A stretch of DNA of 64,000 nt from Acidimicrobiales bacterium (GTDB taxonomy: Bacteria > Actinomycetota > Acidimicrobiia > Acidimicrobiales > SZUA-35), in the NCBI GenBank assembly GCA_041394265.1, contig JAWKIO010000005.1:2666001-2730000 (forward strand), given 5' to 3'. Shown here piece by piece: positions 1 to 9,074 of the stretch. Below the pieces are notes generated by a model. It was not told where the DNA came from, searched no databases, and saw only the letters and a program-made list of their open reading frames with translations. The position numbers and the translations under genes were made by a program. Each line of letters opens with the position of its first letter. Positions within the stretch are counted from its first letter, which is position 1.

Positions 1-32
1 CGCTGGGCCACTTGCCGGTTCGGGGTTGGTCA

Positions 33-1280
33 TCAGCGGATGATCATGCCGGCGGCGACGGTGACGTTGGTGCTTTCGTCGACGAGGATGAAACTGCCGG
101 TCTGGCGGTTGCGTCGGTACTCGTCGTAGAAGAGGGGCTGGGTGGTACGCAGGGTGACCCGGCCGATCTCGTTTAGCGTGAGTGCTTCGGCGGCTTCGTC
201 ACGGTGCAGGGTGTTGACATCGAGCCGGTAGTGGAGGTCTTTGACCATGGCCCGCGCCCATTTGGTGGTGTGCTTGATCGCCAGTTTCTGTCCCTTGCGG
301 AGCTGGGAAGCATCAGCCATCCAACACACCATCGCTTCGAGGTCTTGGCCGACCTCGGGCTGGTTGTTGGGCCGGCAGATCATGTCACCACGCGAGATGT
401 CGATCTCGTCCTCGAGACGGATCGTGACCGACATCGGGGGGAACGCCTCGGGGATCGGCTCACCAGCAGCATCGATCGCCTTGATCTTCGAGGTGAACCC
501 CGACGGCAGGACCATGACCTCGTCACCGGGGCGCATCACCCCACCGCGCACGGTGCCCGCATAGCCCCGATAATCGTGGTGTTCATCGGTTTGGGGGCGG
601 ATCACGTACTGGACGGGGAACCGGGTATCGACCAGGTTCCGGTCCGAGGAGATGTGGACCTCTTCGAGATGGTGGAGCAGGGTCGACCCCTCATACCACG
701 GCATGTTCGCGCTGCGGTCGACCACGTTGTCTCCCAACAGGGCCGACATCGGGATGAACGTGAGATCGGGGACATCGAGCTTGGTGGCGAACTCGGCGAA
801 CTCGGCCCGGATGTTCTCGAACACGGCCTGGTCCCAATCGACCAGGTCCATCTTGTTGACCGCCAACACCAGGTGCGGGATCCGCAACAACGACGCGATG
901 AACGCGTGACGGCGGGACTGCTCGATCACTCCCTTGCGGGCATCGATCAACACGATCGCCAGATCCGCGGTGGAGGCCCCGGTCACCATGTTCCGGGTGT
1001 ACTGGATGTGCCCGGGGGTGTCACCGATGATGAACTTGCGCCGCGGGGTGGCGAAATAGCGGTGGGCGACATCGATCGTGATGCCCTGTTCCCGTTCGGC
1101 TCGTAGACCGTCGGTCAACAACGCCAGATCGACACTCTCGGCGCCGCGAGCCAACGAGGTGGCCTCGATCGATTCCAACTGGTCTTCGAAGATCGACTTC
1201 GAGTCGAACAACAACCGGCCGATCAGGGTCGACTTGCCGTCGTCCACCGACCCCGCCGTGGCGAGCCTGAGCAACTCCAT
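33..1280 (-). CDS. cysN: Sulfate adenylyltransferase subunit 1 (ATP sulfurylase GTPase)
   Basis: GTPase subunit of the cytoplasmic CysDN ATP sulfurylase, which couples GTP hydrolysis to formation of adenosine 5'-phosphosulfate from ATP and sulfate. The 415-aa product starts MELLRLATAGSVDDGKST, so the G1 P-loop lies at residues 10-18. DTPGH (G3) and NKMD (G4) follow, then EF-Tu-like beta-barrel domains. The length fits CysN alone, with no fused APS kinase domain. The start at 1280 is chosen because GAGG lies 8 nt upstream; the frame stays open further upstream but that part does not resemble the family. It lies 58 bp downstream of cysD on the same strand and is presumably co-transcribed. Confidence 0.95.
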   Translation of the reverse strand: MELLRLATAGSVDDGKSTLIGRLLFDSKSIFEDQLESIEATSLARGAESVDLALLTDGLRAEREQGITIDVAHRYFATPRRKFIIGDTPGHIQYTRNMVTGASTADLAIVLIDARKGVIEQSRRHAFIASLLRIPHLVLAVNKMDLVDWDQAVFENIRAEFAEFATKLDVPDLTFIPMSALLGDNVVDRSANMPWYEGSTLLHHLEEVHISSDRNLVDTRFPVQYVIRPQTDEHHDYRGYAGTVRGGVMRPGDEVMVLPSGFTSKIKAIDAAGEPIPEAFPPMSVTIRLEDEIDISRGDMICRPNNQPEVGQDLEAMVCWMADASQLRKGQKLAIKHTTKWARAMVKDLHYRLDVNTLHRDEAAEALTLNEIGRVTLRTTQPLFYDEYRRNRQTGSFILVDESTNVTVAAGMIIR

Positions 1281-1349
1281 CAGAAGTACCTCGTTTCGCT
1301 GCGGCTTCCGCCGCAGACCTGTGTGATCGGAGCCGGCATCAGAAGTACC
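1278..1349. repeat. 13-bp direct repeat at the cysD/cysN junction
   Basis: CATCAGAAGTACC occurs at 1278-1290 and again at 1337-1349, 59 bp apart. One copy spans the cysN start codon and the other spans the cysD stop codon. Between them is a short hairpin, CTGCGG-CTTCCG-CCGCAG. The arrangement looks like a short duplication or insertion that separated two formerly overlapping genes. Confidence 0.7.
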
Positions 1350-2250
1350 CCTCCTTCTTACGATCTTCCATGGCAGCCTCGGTGCGCCGATCATCGGCAC
1401 GAGTGGCGCCACGCTCGGTGATCCGAGTCGCCCCCACTTCCTCGATCACCTTGTGGATGTCATCAGCCGGGGAATCCACCGCCCCCGTACACGTCGCATC
1501 ACCGATCGTGCGGAACCGCACCATCCGCTCCTCGAGATCCTCCCCCGGCAAACGAGTCACGAACGGCGAGTCCGACAACCACATCCCGTCCCGGGCGAAC
1601 ACCTGCCGGCGGTGGGCGTAATAGATCTCGGGGATCTCGATCTCCTCGTCACGGATGTAATGCCAGATATCGAGCTCGGTCCAATTCGAGATCGGGAAGA
1701 TCCGGAAATGCTCACCCATCGAATGCCGCCCGTTGTACAACGACCACAACTCCGGACGCTGACCCTTCGGGTCCCACTGGCCGAACTCGTCACGGAACGA
1801 ATACACCCGCTCCTTCGCCCGAGCCTTTTCCTCATCACGGCGAGCACCACCGAACAACGCATCGAATCGATGCTCCTCGATCGCATGCAACAACGCCGAG
1901 GTCTGCAACCCGTTGCGAGACGCCCGAGGACCGGTCTCCTCCACCACGTTCCCCGCATCGATCTGGTCCTGCACCGAGGCCACGATCAACCGCAGCCCCT
2001 CGTCGGCCACCCGACGATCCCGATAGTCGATCACCTCGGAGAAATTGTGGCCCGTGTCGACATGCATGATCGGGAACGGCACCCGGGCCGGCGCGAACGC
2101 CTTGATCGCCAGATGCAACATCACGATCGAGTCCTTACCACCCGAGAACAGCATCACCGGACGCTCGAACTCGGCCGCCACCTCACGAATGATGTGAATC
2201 GCTTCAGACTCCAACGCGCGGAGATCACTCAACAGGTAATTCGTGTTCAT
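1339..2250 (-). CDS. cysD: Sulfate adenylyltransferase subunit 2
   Basis: Catalytic adenylyl-transferring subunit of ATP sulfurylase, partner of CysN in assimilatory sulfate activation. The 303-aa protein carries the PP-loop SGGKDS at about residues 36-41. It ends KKEGYF, close to the usual CysD C-terminus. The start at 2250 is favoured because GAGGG lies 7 nt upstream; an adjacent in-frame ATG at 2253 is possible. The frame continues upstream of this but is not CysD-like. The gene is divergent from the polysaccharide cluster beginning at 2467. The 216-bp gap must hold both promoters, but I could not pick convincing -35/-10 pairs there. Confidence 0.95.
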   Translation of the reverse strand: MNTNYLLSDLRALESEAIHIIREVAAEFERPVMLFSGGKDSIVMLHLAIKAFAPARVPFPIMHVDTGHNFSEVIDYRDRRVADEGLRLIVASVQDQIDAGNVVEETGPRASRNGLQTSALLHAIEEHRFDALFGGARRDEEKARAKERVYSFRDEFGQWDPKGQRPELWSLYNGRHSMGEHFRIFPISNWTELDIWHYIRDEEIEIPEIYYAHRRQVFARDGMWLSDSPFVTRLPGEDLEERMVRFRTIGDATCTGAVDSPADDIHKVIEEVGATRITERGATRADDRRTEAAMEDRKKEGYF

Positions 2251-2466
2251 CATCGAACCCTCTATCGGCCGGCTGGGTGTCAATGTTACGCCTTGGTCCA
2301 CCGGGAACGGGCTGGGCAAGGTCGCCACACCGAATGAGCCGCCCGACCGAGGCCCTTGTCAGCTGGTGAGGCTCCCGGCACCATGACCATACGACGGTGC
2401 TCAACAACGAGATCGAGTGACCGATTGAACCCTGTCCGCCCATCCTCTCGACGAAAGTAGGCACCC

Positions 2467-4047
2467 ATGGCCGACGGCGATTCCGTCGTTGACGTGTCTG
2501 AATACACGAGCGTTCTCCGGCGCTGGTGGCCGGTGATCGCCGGTGCCGCCGCGATTGGTGCGGTGCTCGGGTTCCTGGTGCTCCAGCTGCAGACGCGCGT
2601 CTATGAAGCCAGCGCGCGAGTCGAGGTCCGGCCGCTCGTGATCGCGGGTGACAGCCCGAATCTCGACGCCGCCCGCCAGATCAACACCGACACCGAGCGG
2701 GCGATCGCCGAGTCGCAGCGAGTCACCGAGCGCGCCCTTGCCCTGATCGAGGCTCGCGACACCCTGGGTGCGTCGACGTTCGACGACCCCGATGTCGTTG
2801 CCGCCGCCGAGTCGATCGTCATCGATCCCGACGTGGCCCGGTCGGTCGCCGAACAGATCGACGTCACGGTGAACTTCGACTCCAACATCTTGGTGTTCAC
2901 CGCGTCGGGCGGGAAGGCCGAGCGTTCCCGTGATCTCGCACAGGCCGCCGCCGAGGCCTACCTGGACTATCGCCGCGACGCCGGTCTCGCCAACACCGAG
3001 CAGGCACGGGTGCAGCTGACCGAACGCGAAGCCGCCCTCCTTGCCGAGCTCGAGACGCTGGCGGCCGACATCGCCGCCGCCGGCGACAACGGCGCTCGGG
3101 TTCGTGCGCTCGAATACCGAGAGATCTCGAAGCGAGAAGAACTCGCAGGCATCGGCTCGAAGCTGGCCAACCTCGGCGCCATCAGCGTCGATCCGGGGGA
3201 AGTTCTCTCCGACGCCGGATTGCCCGATGCCAAGACCGGTATCCCCGCCGCCGCCGGCCCGTTCAGCGGCGCGCTGGTGGGCGTGATGCTCGGCCTCGCC
3301 GTGGCGTTCCTGCTCGATCGTCAGGACGATCGGGTTCGTACGGCCACGCTCGAACTCTCCAGCATGGGTCTTCCGTTGCTGGGCTCGGTTCCGGTCGGCA
3401 AGGGCCTGTTCAAGGGCGGGAACGGTTCGGCGATCGCCGAGATCAACAGCGAAGAGGGCGAGGCGTATCGCCGGGTCCAGGGTTCGCTGCTGTTCAACCT
3501 CGACCAGGCCGACAAGTCGATGGTCCTCGTTGCGGGAACGAACAACCCGCACTCGGCCACGACCGTGGCCGCCAACCTGGCCACCGCCGCCGCTCGATCC
3601 GGTCGTCGCACCCTCCTGGTCGGCGCCGACCTTCGTCGTCCGAGCATGCACGAGCGTTTCGGTCTCGACAATGACGCCGGCCTCAGCGACGTGCTGTCGG
3701 GTCAGGCATCGCTGTCGAAATCGATCAAGATCCTCGAGAGCGTCCCCAACCTCCAGATCCTCACCTCAGGTACACAGGTCGCCGACCCGGCTCGCTTGCT
3801 GCAGGGTGAGGCGTTCGGCCGACTCGTGGCCAGCGCCCGCAGCGAGTTCGATCTCGTCGTGTTCGAGGCCCCGCCCGTCCTCCAGGTTGCCGACGCCGTC
3901 GACCTTGCTCGACTCTGCGAGGGCGCAGTGCTCGTGATCGAGCCCGACCGGGCGACCCGGTCCGGTGTCGCCGACTCCGTCGAGCAGCTCCGCCGTGTCG
4001 GCGCCGACGTGCTCGGCACGGTGGTTGCCGAAACCAGCCGTAGCTGA
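2467..4047 (+). CDS. Wzz-type chain-length regulator fused to a degenerate BY-kinase domain
   Basis: Membrane protein with the layout of polysaccharide co-polymerases. A first transmembrane helix lies at about residues 20-40 (WWPVIAGAAAIG), followed by an extracytoplasmic Wzz/coiled-coil segment. A second helix lies at about 260-282, and a cytoplasmic CpsD/CapB-like P-loop domain fills the rest of the 526 aa. The P-loop site reads AGTNNPHSATT, lacking the GK(S/T) core. The Walker A' stretch is LLVGADLRRP (canonical Asp replaced by Gly), and the Walker B region reads VVFEAPPV (Glu for Asp). There is no Tyr-rich tail. By inference it still controls chain length but is unlikely to be an active autokinase. 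It heads the polysaccharide genes. Confidence 0.8.
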   Translation: MADGDSVVDVSEYTSVLRRWWPVIAGAAAIGAVLGFLVLQLQTRVYEASARVEVRPLVIAGDSPNLDAARQINTDTERAIAESQRVTERALALIEARDTLGASTFDDPDVVAAAESIVIDPDVARSVAEQIDVTVNFDSNILVFTASGGKAERSRDLAQAAAEAYLDYRRDAGLANTEQARVQLTEREAALLAELETLAADIAAAGDNGARVRALEYREISKREELAGIGSKLANLGAISVDPGEVLSDAGLPDAKTGIPAAAGPFSGALVGVMLGLAVAFLLDRQDDRVRTATLELSSMGLPLLGSVPVGKGLFKGGNGSAIAEINSEEGEAYRRVQGSLLFNLDQADKSMVLVAGTNNPHSATTVAANLATAAARSGRRTLLVGADLRRPSMHERFGLDNDAGLSDVLSGQASLSKSIKILESVPNLQILTSGTQVADPARLLQGEAFGRLVASARSEFDLVVFEAPPVLQVADAVDLARLCEGAVLVIEPDRATRSGVADSVEQLRRVGADVLGTVVAETSRS

Positions 4048-4061
4048 TCCAGACTGTCCCC

Positions 4062-5342
4062 GTGACCGCACCGTCGATCAACCGGCCCTACCGGCCGGCG
4101 ATCCCACGTCCCGAGGCCGACGCGCCACTGCCGACGTGGCCGGTCACGGCGATGATCACCTTGATGCCGGTGTGGTTCCTGCTCGGGCTGGCCGGGTTCA
4201 CCTGGGTCCTCTTCGCCCTCCCGATGGCCGCCTCGCTGGTGCGGCGGCGCGAACTCGTGCTGCCGAAGTCCTTCGGGCTCTGGATCCTGTTCCTGGTGGC
4301 GGTCGTCGGTTCCTCGATGAGCATCGACGCCGCCGACCGGATGGCCGGCTGGGTGCTGAGGTTCGGGTACTACGTCGGCGCCACGGTCTTCCTGCTGTAC
4401 GTGTTGAACGGCGGCGAGAGCGTCTCGGTATGGAGCACAGTCCGCGCCTTCGTGTGGCTCTGGATGGCGACCGTCGTCGGCGGCTACCTGGCATTCTTCC
4501 TGGGCGAGACCAGCTTCGCCTCGCCGATGGCCTACCTGATGCCGGCCGGCCTTCGGGCGAATGAGCTGATCGGCACGCTGGTCACACCGAGCTTCGCCGA
4601 GGTGCAAGACATCATCGGGTTCCCAATCCCCCGTCCCAAGGCACCGTTCCCTTACACCAACTCGTGGGGCTCGATGCTGGCCCTCCTCACGCCGTTCGCC
4701 CTGATTGCCCAGCGTGAAGCACGGGTTGGGTTCTCGAACCGGTTGATCCGCATCTTCTTGATCGCCGCAGTGATCCCTGCGGTCGTGTCACTCAACCGCG
4801 GCCTGTGGATCAGCTTGGGGCTGGGCATGGGTTATGTGGCGCTTCGTCTCGGCGCTGCCGGCCAATCGAAGGCGCTTCGCAACACCCTGATCGCACTGAT
4901 GGGTCTGGCGCTCGTGCTGGTGTTGACGCCGTTGGGCGACTTGATCGTGACCCGCTTCGCCACCGGCCACTCGAACAGTGATCGCCTCGAACTCGTCACC
5001 GACGCCATCGCCGGAACGGTCGAACGCCCGGTGTTCGGCTGGGGTGCGCCGAGGCCGAACGACCGGAACCTGCCGTCGGTCGGCACGCACGGCCAGATGT
5101 GGTTCGTGATGTTCTCGTATGGGTTTGCGGGCGCGCTCGGGTATTTCAGCGCCTTCACGGCCTGGGCGTGGCGGACGAGGCGCCAAGTATCGGTTGCCGG
5201 ACTGTGGTGTCATGCCATCATCCTGATCGGGTTGATCCAGGCGTTCTTCTACCTTCACGTGCCGCACCAGATGTTCACCATGCTCGCCGCCACTGCCCTT
5301 GCCATCCGCATCCAGTCCGAGGACGCCGAGCAGTACTCGTGA
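4062..5342 (+). CDS. O-antigen ligase/polymerase family membrane protein (Wzy-like)
   Basis: Polytopic 426-aa membrane protein with about ten to twelve hydrophobic helices and a large extracytoplasmic loop near the C-terminus, ending in helices that follow the segment FGWGAPRPND...GTHGQMWF. That loop pattern with a conserved His is typical of the WaaL/Wzy O-antigen ligase superfamily, which polymerises or transfers undecaprenyl-linked oligosaccharides outside the membrane. Translation starts at a GTG 14 nt after the preceding stop, and its own stop overlaps the next start (TGATG). Polymerase is favoured over ligase from context: a chain-length regulator precedes it and a flippase is nearby. 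Confidence 0.75.
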   Translation: MTAPSINRPYRPAIPRPEADAPLPTWPVTAMITLMPVWFLLGLAGFTWVLFALPMAASLVRRRELVLPKSFGLWILFLVAVVGSSMSIDAADRMAGWVLRFGYYVGATVFLLYVLNGGESVSVWSTVRAFVWLWMATVVGGYLAFFLGETSFASPMAYLMPAGLRANELIGTLVTPSFAEVQDIIGFPIPRPKAPFPYTNSWGSMLALLTPFALIAQREARVGFSNRLIRIFLIAAVIPAVVSLNRGLWISLGLGMGYVALRLGAAGQSKALRNTLIALMGLALVLVLTPLGDLIVTRFATGHSNSDRLELVTDAIAGTVERPVFGWGAPRPNDRNLPSVGTHGQMWFVMFSYGFAGALGYFSAFTAWAWRTRRQVSVAGLWCHAIILIGLIQAFFYLHVPHQMFTMLAATALAIRIQSEDAEQYS

Positions 5343-6367
5343 TGCGTCTCTGGCGGGCGGCAGCCGTCTCGGGAGTGTGCCTGGTTGTCGCGGCGTGCAC
5401 GACGGTCGAGGGCGGTGGGGATCTGCGCTCGACCGCGGAGTCGACGGTCGCCGACGGCGGAACGCCCAGCACCGATCGGGCGTCGCTTCAGGCCCAGAAG
5501 AAGCCGTTCATGGCGATGTCGGTGCCGCGCAGTCGCTATGAGACCATCACGGCTGTCGAAGCCGATGTCGGCCAACGGCTCGACCTGATCCGCTGGTTCC
5601 AACGCTGGGACGACGACCTGTCGTATCCCGACATGCAGCAAGCGATGGCGGAGGGTCGGCGGGTCCACCTGTCGGTGCGTCCGGCAGGAAGCGCAGGCCT
5701 GCTCGTGCCGTGGCGCGATCTTGCCGATGCCGAGCCCGGTACGGCGGTGTACGACGATCTCGTCGCCTGGGTCGACCGGATGGCGGCGCTGCCCGATGGG
5801 TCGTATGTGACCCTGAACCACGAGCCGGAGACCCGCGACTCGGCGGCGAACGGCACGGCCGAGGACTTCAAGGCGATGTGGCGTCGCTGGAATGAACTGC
5901 TCGACGAGCGCGGTGGCGGGCATCTGCAGACCGTGTGGGTGCTCACCGGCGGCGCCTTCAACGGCCCGGTGGCCGATCAGTGGTATCCCGGCGACGAGAG
6001 CGTCGACATCGTCGGGGTGGATCCCTACAACTGGTACCTCTGCCAGGGCAGCGTCCGGGAATGGGTGGAGTTCGCCGACCTCGTCGCCCCGGCATTGGCC
6101 TTTGCGGAGGCGCACGGGAAGCCACTTGCCGTCGCCGAGACGGCGAGTGTCGAGGACCCCGCCCAACCAGGGCGCAAAGCGGAGTGGATCCGGAACGCCG
6201 CGGCCTACCTCGCCGATCCCTCGGTCGCCGCCAAGTTCGAGTACGTCTCGTGGTTCAACGTCACGGCGCCCGGTGGCACGTACCCCGACTGTGTCTGGGA
6301 CTACGACACCAGCCCCGAATCCCGAGACGCCTTCGTCGAGCTGGTCAGAAGGCTGGGAGACGGTTGA
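5342..6367 (+). CDS. GH26-like glycoside hydrolase lipoprotein
   Basis: Secreted lipoprotein of 341 aa. A basic N-terminus and hydrophobic segment end in the lipobox VAAC with Cys19. The mature part resembles GH26/endoglycanase-type TIM barrels. A candidate acid/base Glu sits in NHEPE (159-163), a candidate nucleophile is Glu266 in AVAETAS, and DPYNWY lies between them. It would act on extracellular polysaccharide, possibly trimming the polymer made by this cluster; that role is inferred from location only. The start at 5342 overlaps the upstream stop. Its 3' end overlaps the convergent flippase gene by 23 bp. Confidence 0.7.
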   Translation: MRLWRAAAVSGVCLVVAACTTVEGGGDLRSTAESTVADGGTPSTDRASLQAQKKPFMAMSVPRSRYETITAVEADVGQRLDLIRWFQRWDDDLSYPDMQQAMAEGRRVHLSVRPAGSAGLLVPWRDLADAEPGTAVYDDLVAWVDRMAALPDGSYVTLNHEPETRDSAANGTAEDFKAMWRRWNELLDERGGGHLQTVWVLTGGAFNGPVADQWYPGDESVDIVGVDPYNWYLCQGSVREWVEFADLVAPALAFAEAHGKPLAVAETASVEDPAQPGRKAEWIRNAAAYLADPSVAAKFEYVSWFNVTAPGGTYPDCVWDYDTSPESRDAFVELVRRLGDG

Positions 6368-7865
6368 GGAACCGCGCTGGAACGAGTTCCTGCAGTCCGA
6401 TCCGATCCCTCATCACCAGCAGCCACGCAACGAGTAGCGGGAGCGCAATGAGCGCCGTGAGCGCCGTGCCGACGAAGGTCGAGGGTGTGAGCAGCCCGAT
6501 GGGGACCACGGTGGCGATGGATCCGACAGCGGCGATGAGCGACGGGCTGGCAACCTGCATGAAACCGATGTCGCGGTAGACCAGCACGCTGGCGACGGTG
6601 TTCTGCACGGCAACGCCGGCAGCCCAGGCGATGGCGGCGCCGACCAGACCGAAGGCAGGAGCGAGCATCGCCAGCAGGACGAGGTCGGTGGCGATCGCCA
6701 GCGTGACGCCGAACAGCGACGCCTTGCTGCGTCCGAGCATCAGCAGCATCAGGTCGATCGGACCGGCGAAGGCGCTGACCATCATGCCGAGGGCCAGGAT
6801 CGGCAGGATGTTCGCATCATCGACGTAGCGATCGTTGATGAGTTCGGCGAGCGGTTCGGCCTTGATGGCGACGGCGACGAAGTAGGGCCAGGCCAGTGCC
6901 ACCACCCAACCAGTCGTGCGCTGGAGGAGTTGTCGTGCCCGGTCCATGTTCTGGTTCGAGATCGCTCGCCGGAGATGGGCCGACATCGCCTGGGCCACGG
7001 AGAAAATCAGGAAGTTGCCGGCGCTGATGTAGCGGCTGAGCGATCCGTAGATGCCGGCCGGGCCGGAGCCGAGCAGCGCGCTCACGATCACGACGTCGAT
7101 GCGTTCGAGTGCGATCTGCATCGTGGTCGACAGCGCTCGGAAGCGGGTGTAGCCCCAGAATTCCCGACCGGTGACGAGTCCCGGACCGTGATGCTGGAAC
7201 CCGCCGAGACGAGCGACGGCGACGATGGCGACCCCAAGGCCGATCAACACGGGAACGGACCACGCCACGGCAATCGCGGTGGCCGAAGGATCGCCACGCC
7301 AGAACTGCAGACCGAGGAGCACGATCTGGCCACCCGGCCGCAGGACTTGGCCGACCCCGACGGTCGGCCCCATCGTCCCGAGACCTCGTGAGGCACCAAG
7401 AAGGGCCTGGGTCAGCGCCCAGGTCGGCACGACGACGGCGAACACGCGCAGCATCGATGTGAGGTCGCCGGCTGCGTCGTCGGAGACGAGTCGGCCGAAC
7501 GGCCCGGCAACCACGAACAGCACGACCCCGAGCCCGATCGACAACGCTGCGACCGGTCGGAGCGCAAGGCCGATCAATGCGCGCGGATTCGGCTGGTCCC
7601 CCCGCAACGCCTGGGGGAGGAAGTAGACGAGGCTGGTCATGGTTCCGAGACTCGCCGAGTTGCCGAGGATGGTGGCCACCGCCGTGCCGGTGAAGAAGAC
7701 ACCGGCCAACGCATTGCTCGAGCTCGAGACCAGGATGGCGATGACGAAGTTGGCAACGGTCGTGACCACTGCTCCGAGCAACGCCAACGACGACGCAGCA
7801 GCCGTCGACTGTGACGAGCCGAGGGGCTTGGTGGTCGGCGACCCGGCGGTGGCGGGCTCGGTCAT
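6345..7865 (-). CDS. Oligosaccharide flippase, MATE/PST superfamily (Wzx-like)
   Basis: About 506 aa with roughly twelve to fourteen hydrophobic helices and the duplicated helical-bundle pattern of polysaccharide transporters. It would flip lipid-linked repeat units across the cytoplasmic membrane before polymerisation. The start at 7865 (MTEPATAGSPTTK) is chosen because its ATG overlaps the upstream stop codon (ATGA). The open frame extends far upstream, but that part is Arg-rich and antisense to the neighbouring coding sequence. It runs against the rest of the cluster, together with the phosphotransferase gene, and overlaps the hydrolase gene tail to tail. Confidence 0.75.
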   Translation of the reverse strand: MTEPATAGSPTTKPLGSSQSTAAASSLALLGAVVTTVANFVIAILVSSSSNALAGVFFTGTAVATILGNSASLGTMTSLVYFLPQALRGDQPNPRALIGLALRPVAALSIGLGVVLFVVAGPFGRLVSDDAAGDLTSMLRVFAVVVPTWALTQALLGASRGLGTMGPTVGVGQVLRPGGQIVLLGLQFWRGDPSATAIAVAWSVPVLIGLGVAIVAVARLGGFQHHGPGLVTGREFWGYTRFRALSTTMQIALERIDVVIVSALLGSGPAGIYGSLSRYISAGNFLIFSVAQAMSAHLRRAISNQNMDRARQLLQRTTGWVVALAWPYFVAVAIKAEPLAELINDRYVDDANILPILALGMMVSAFAGPIDLMLLMLGRSKASLFGVTLAIATDLVLLAMLAPAFGLVGAAIAWAAGVAVQNTVASVLVYRDIGFMQVASPSLIAAVGSIATVVPIGLLTPSTFVGTALTALIALPLLVAWLLVMRDRIGLQELVPARFLNRLPAF

Positions 7866-9007
7866 GGGTGGCCGATGCGTCGTTGCAGCACGTCGATCAG
7901 ATGCTGTTCGAGCGGAGCGAGGTGCTGGGGCTCCCATCCTTCGCCGGCGAGCCTTCGCTCGCGCATCAGCAGTTCGCAGAAGTAGAGGTCGGTGATGGCG
8001 GCTGCAGTGACGGGGTCGGCGACGGGTGTCAGGATCGAGGCGGCGTCGGACTCGATCGCTGCGATCGCTGCGGCCTCTTGCGCCGGGCCGCTGCGGCGGA
8101 CGAGTTCGAACGCAATGTGCAGGGCGTCGAATCCGATGGGGCGGTGGTCGTCGCTGAACTCCCAGTCCCAGATGCCGGTGCTGGTGCCGTTGGTGGCGGT
8201 GTTCCACGGTGTCAGGTCGCCGTGCCACAGCCCCAACTCGATGCGGACCTCGGCATGGCGTTCGACGAGTCGATCGAGATCGACGACTTCGGCGACCCCC
8301 AGCTCGCGCGCCTGAGCGAGCATCTGGAGTTCGGGCAGCGCTCGGATTTCGTCGGTGCCGAGGCGGGCGATGGCCGCCAGCGTTTCGAAATCGAGTGGGC
8401 CGCGGCGTCGAGCGAACACCGGCGTGTCGACGGGAGCGGTGACGACGATGTGGATGTCATCGAATCGGTGATCGAGGAGCACCGGCGGAGCGCTTGTGCC
8501 CGGGGGCATGCGACCGTCGACGTGGCGGAGCCAGCGGGCCTCGTTGGTGATCAGTTCGGTGGTGAAGGGCGACCAGCCGACCTTGGCGAAGCCGACGGTT
8601 TCGCCGTTCGGCCGGAGGAGCTGGATGACCGGTTTGCGGTTGCGGCGCCGAGGTCCGAGTCCGATGGCCGGCACGAGTTCGCTCTCGCCGAGCATGGCAC
8701 CGAGTTGTTCGATGCGGACGAACGACGGGAGGTCGTGTCGCTCGCCGGGCGCCCGATCGAGCACGCCGAACTGGCCGAGAAGTTGTCCGGCCAACACGAC
8801 GCCGCGTTGCTTCCACGAACGGTCGTCGTGGTAGCGCCGCATCGATCCGGCGGCGGCGCGTCGTGGGCGCAGCGGGACCAGGAGTTCTGCCTGCTCGAGC
8901 GAGGGACGGCACAGGTAGGGGCGGGCCGCGCCACGTCCCGGGCCGCCGAGCATCGAGGTGACCCAAGCGAGCTCATTCGTTTCGGGTCCTGGCAATCCGC
9001 GACTCAT
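7862..9007 (-). CDS. Aminoglycoside phosphotransferase-fold kinase-like protein
   Basis: 381-aa protein of the APH/choline-kinase superfamily. The catalytic loop reads HGDLTPWN (262-269) and the metal-binding motif reads WDWEF (280-284). A candidate ATP-binding Lys is at about 142 in VGFAKVG. The substrate is unknown. Because it is translationally coupled to the flippase in a polysaccharide locus, a sugar or lipid-linked intermediate is more likely than an antibiotic, but that is inference. The N-terminal 110 residues do not show a familiar domain to me. Start ATG at 9007; the lipoprotein gene on the other strand begins 68 bp away. Confidence 0.7.
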   Translation of the reverse strand: MSRGLPGPETNELAWVTSMLGGPGRGAARPYLCRPSLEQAELLVPLRPRRAAAGSMRRYHDDRSWKQRGVVLAGQLLGQFGVLDRAPGERHDLPSFVRIEQLGAMLGESELVPAIGLGPRRRNRKPVIQLLRPNGETVGFAKVGWSPFTTELITNEARWLRHVDGRMPPGTSAPPVLLDHRFDDIHIVVTAPVDTPVFARRRGPLDFETLAAIARLGTDEIRALPELQMLAQARELGVAEVVDLDRLVERHAEVRIELGLWHGDLTPWNTATNGTSTGIWDWEFSDDHRPIGFDALHIAFELVRRSGPAQEAAAIAAIESDAASILTPVADPVTAAAITDLYFCELLMRERRLAGEGWEPQHLAPLEQHLIDVLQRRIGHP

Positions 9008-9074
9008 GTGCTTTCAGTTTCGTCATCTCCTGGCGAGCCTTAAACCCTACGTTCGAACTGCCGAAAGATTGGTG

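Noticed and set aside
7862..9007. Aminoglycoside resistance gene
   Set aside because: Only the generic APH-fold motifs are present and the gene is coupled to a polysaccharide flippase; no resistance role can be supported.
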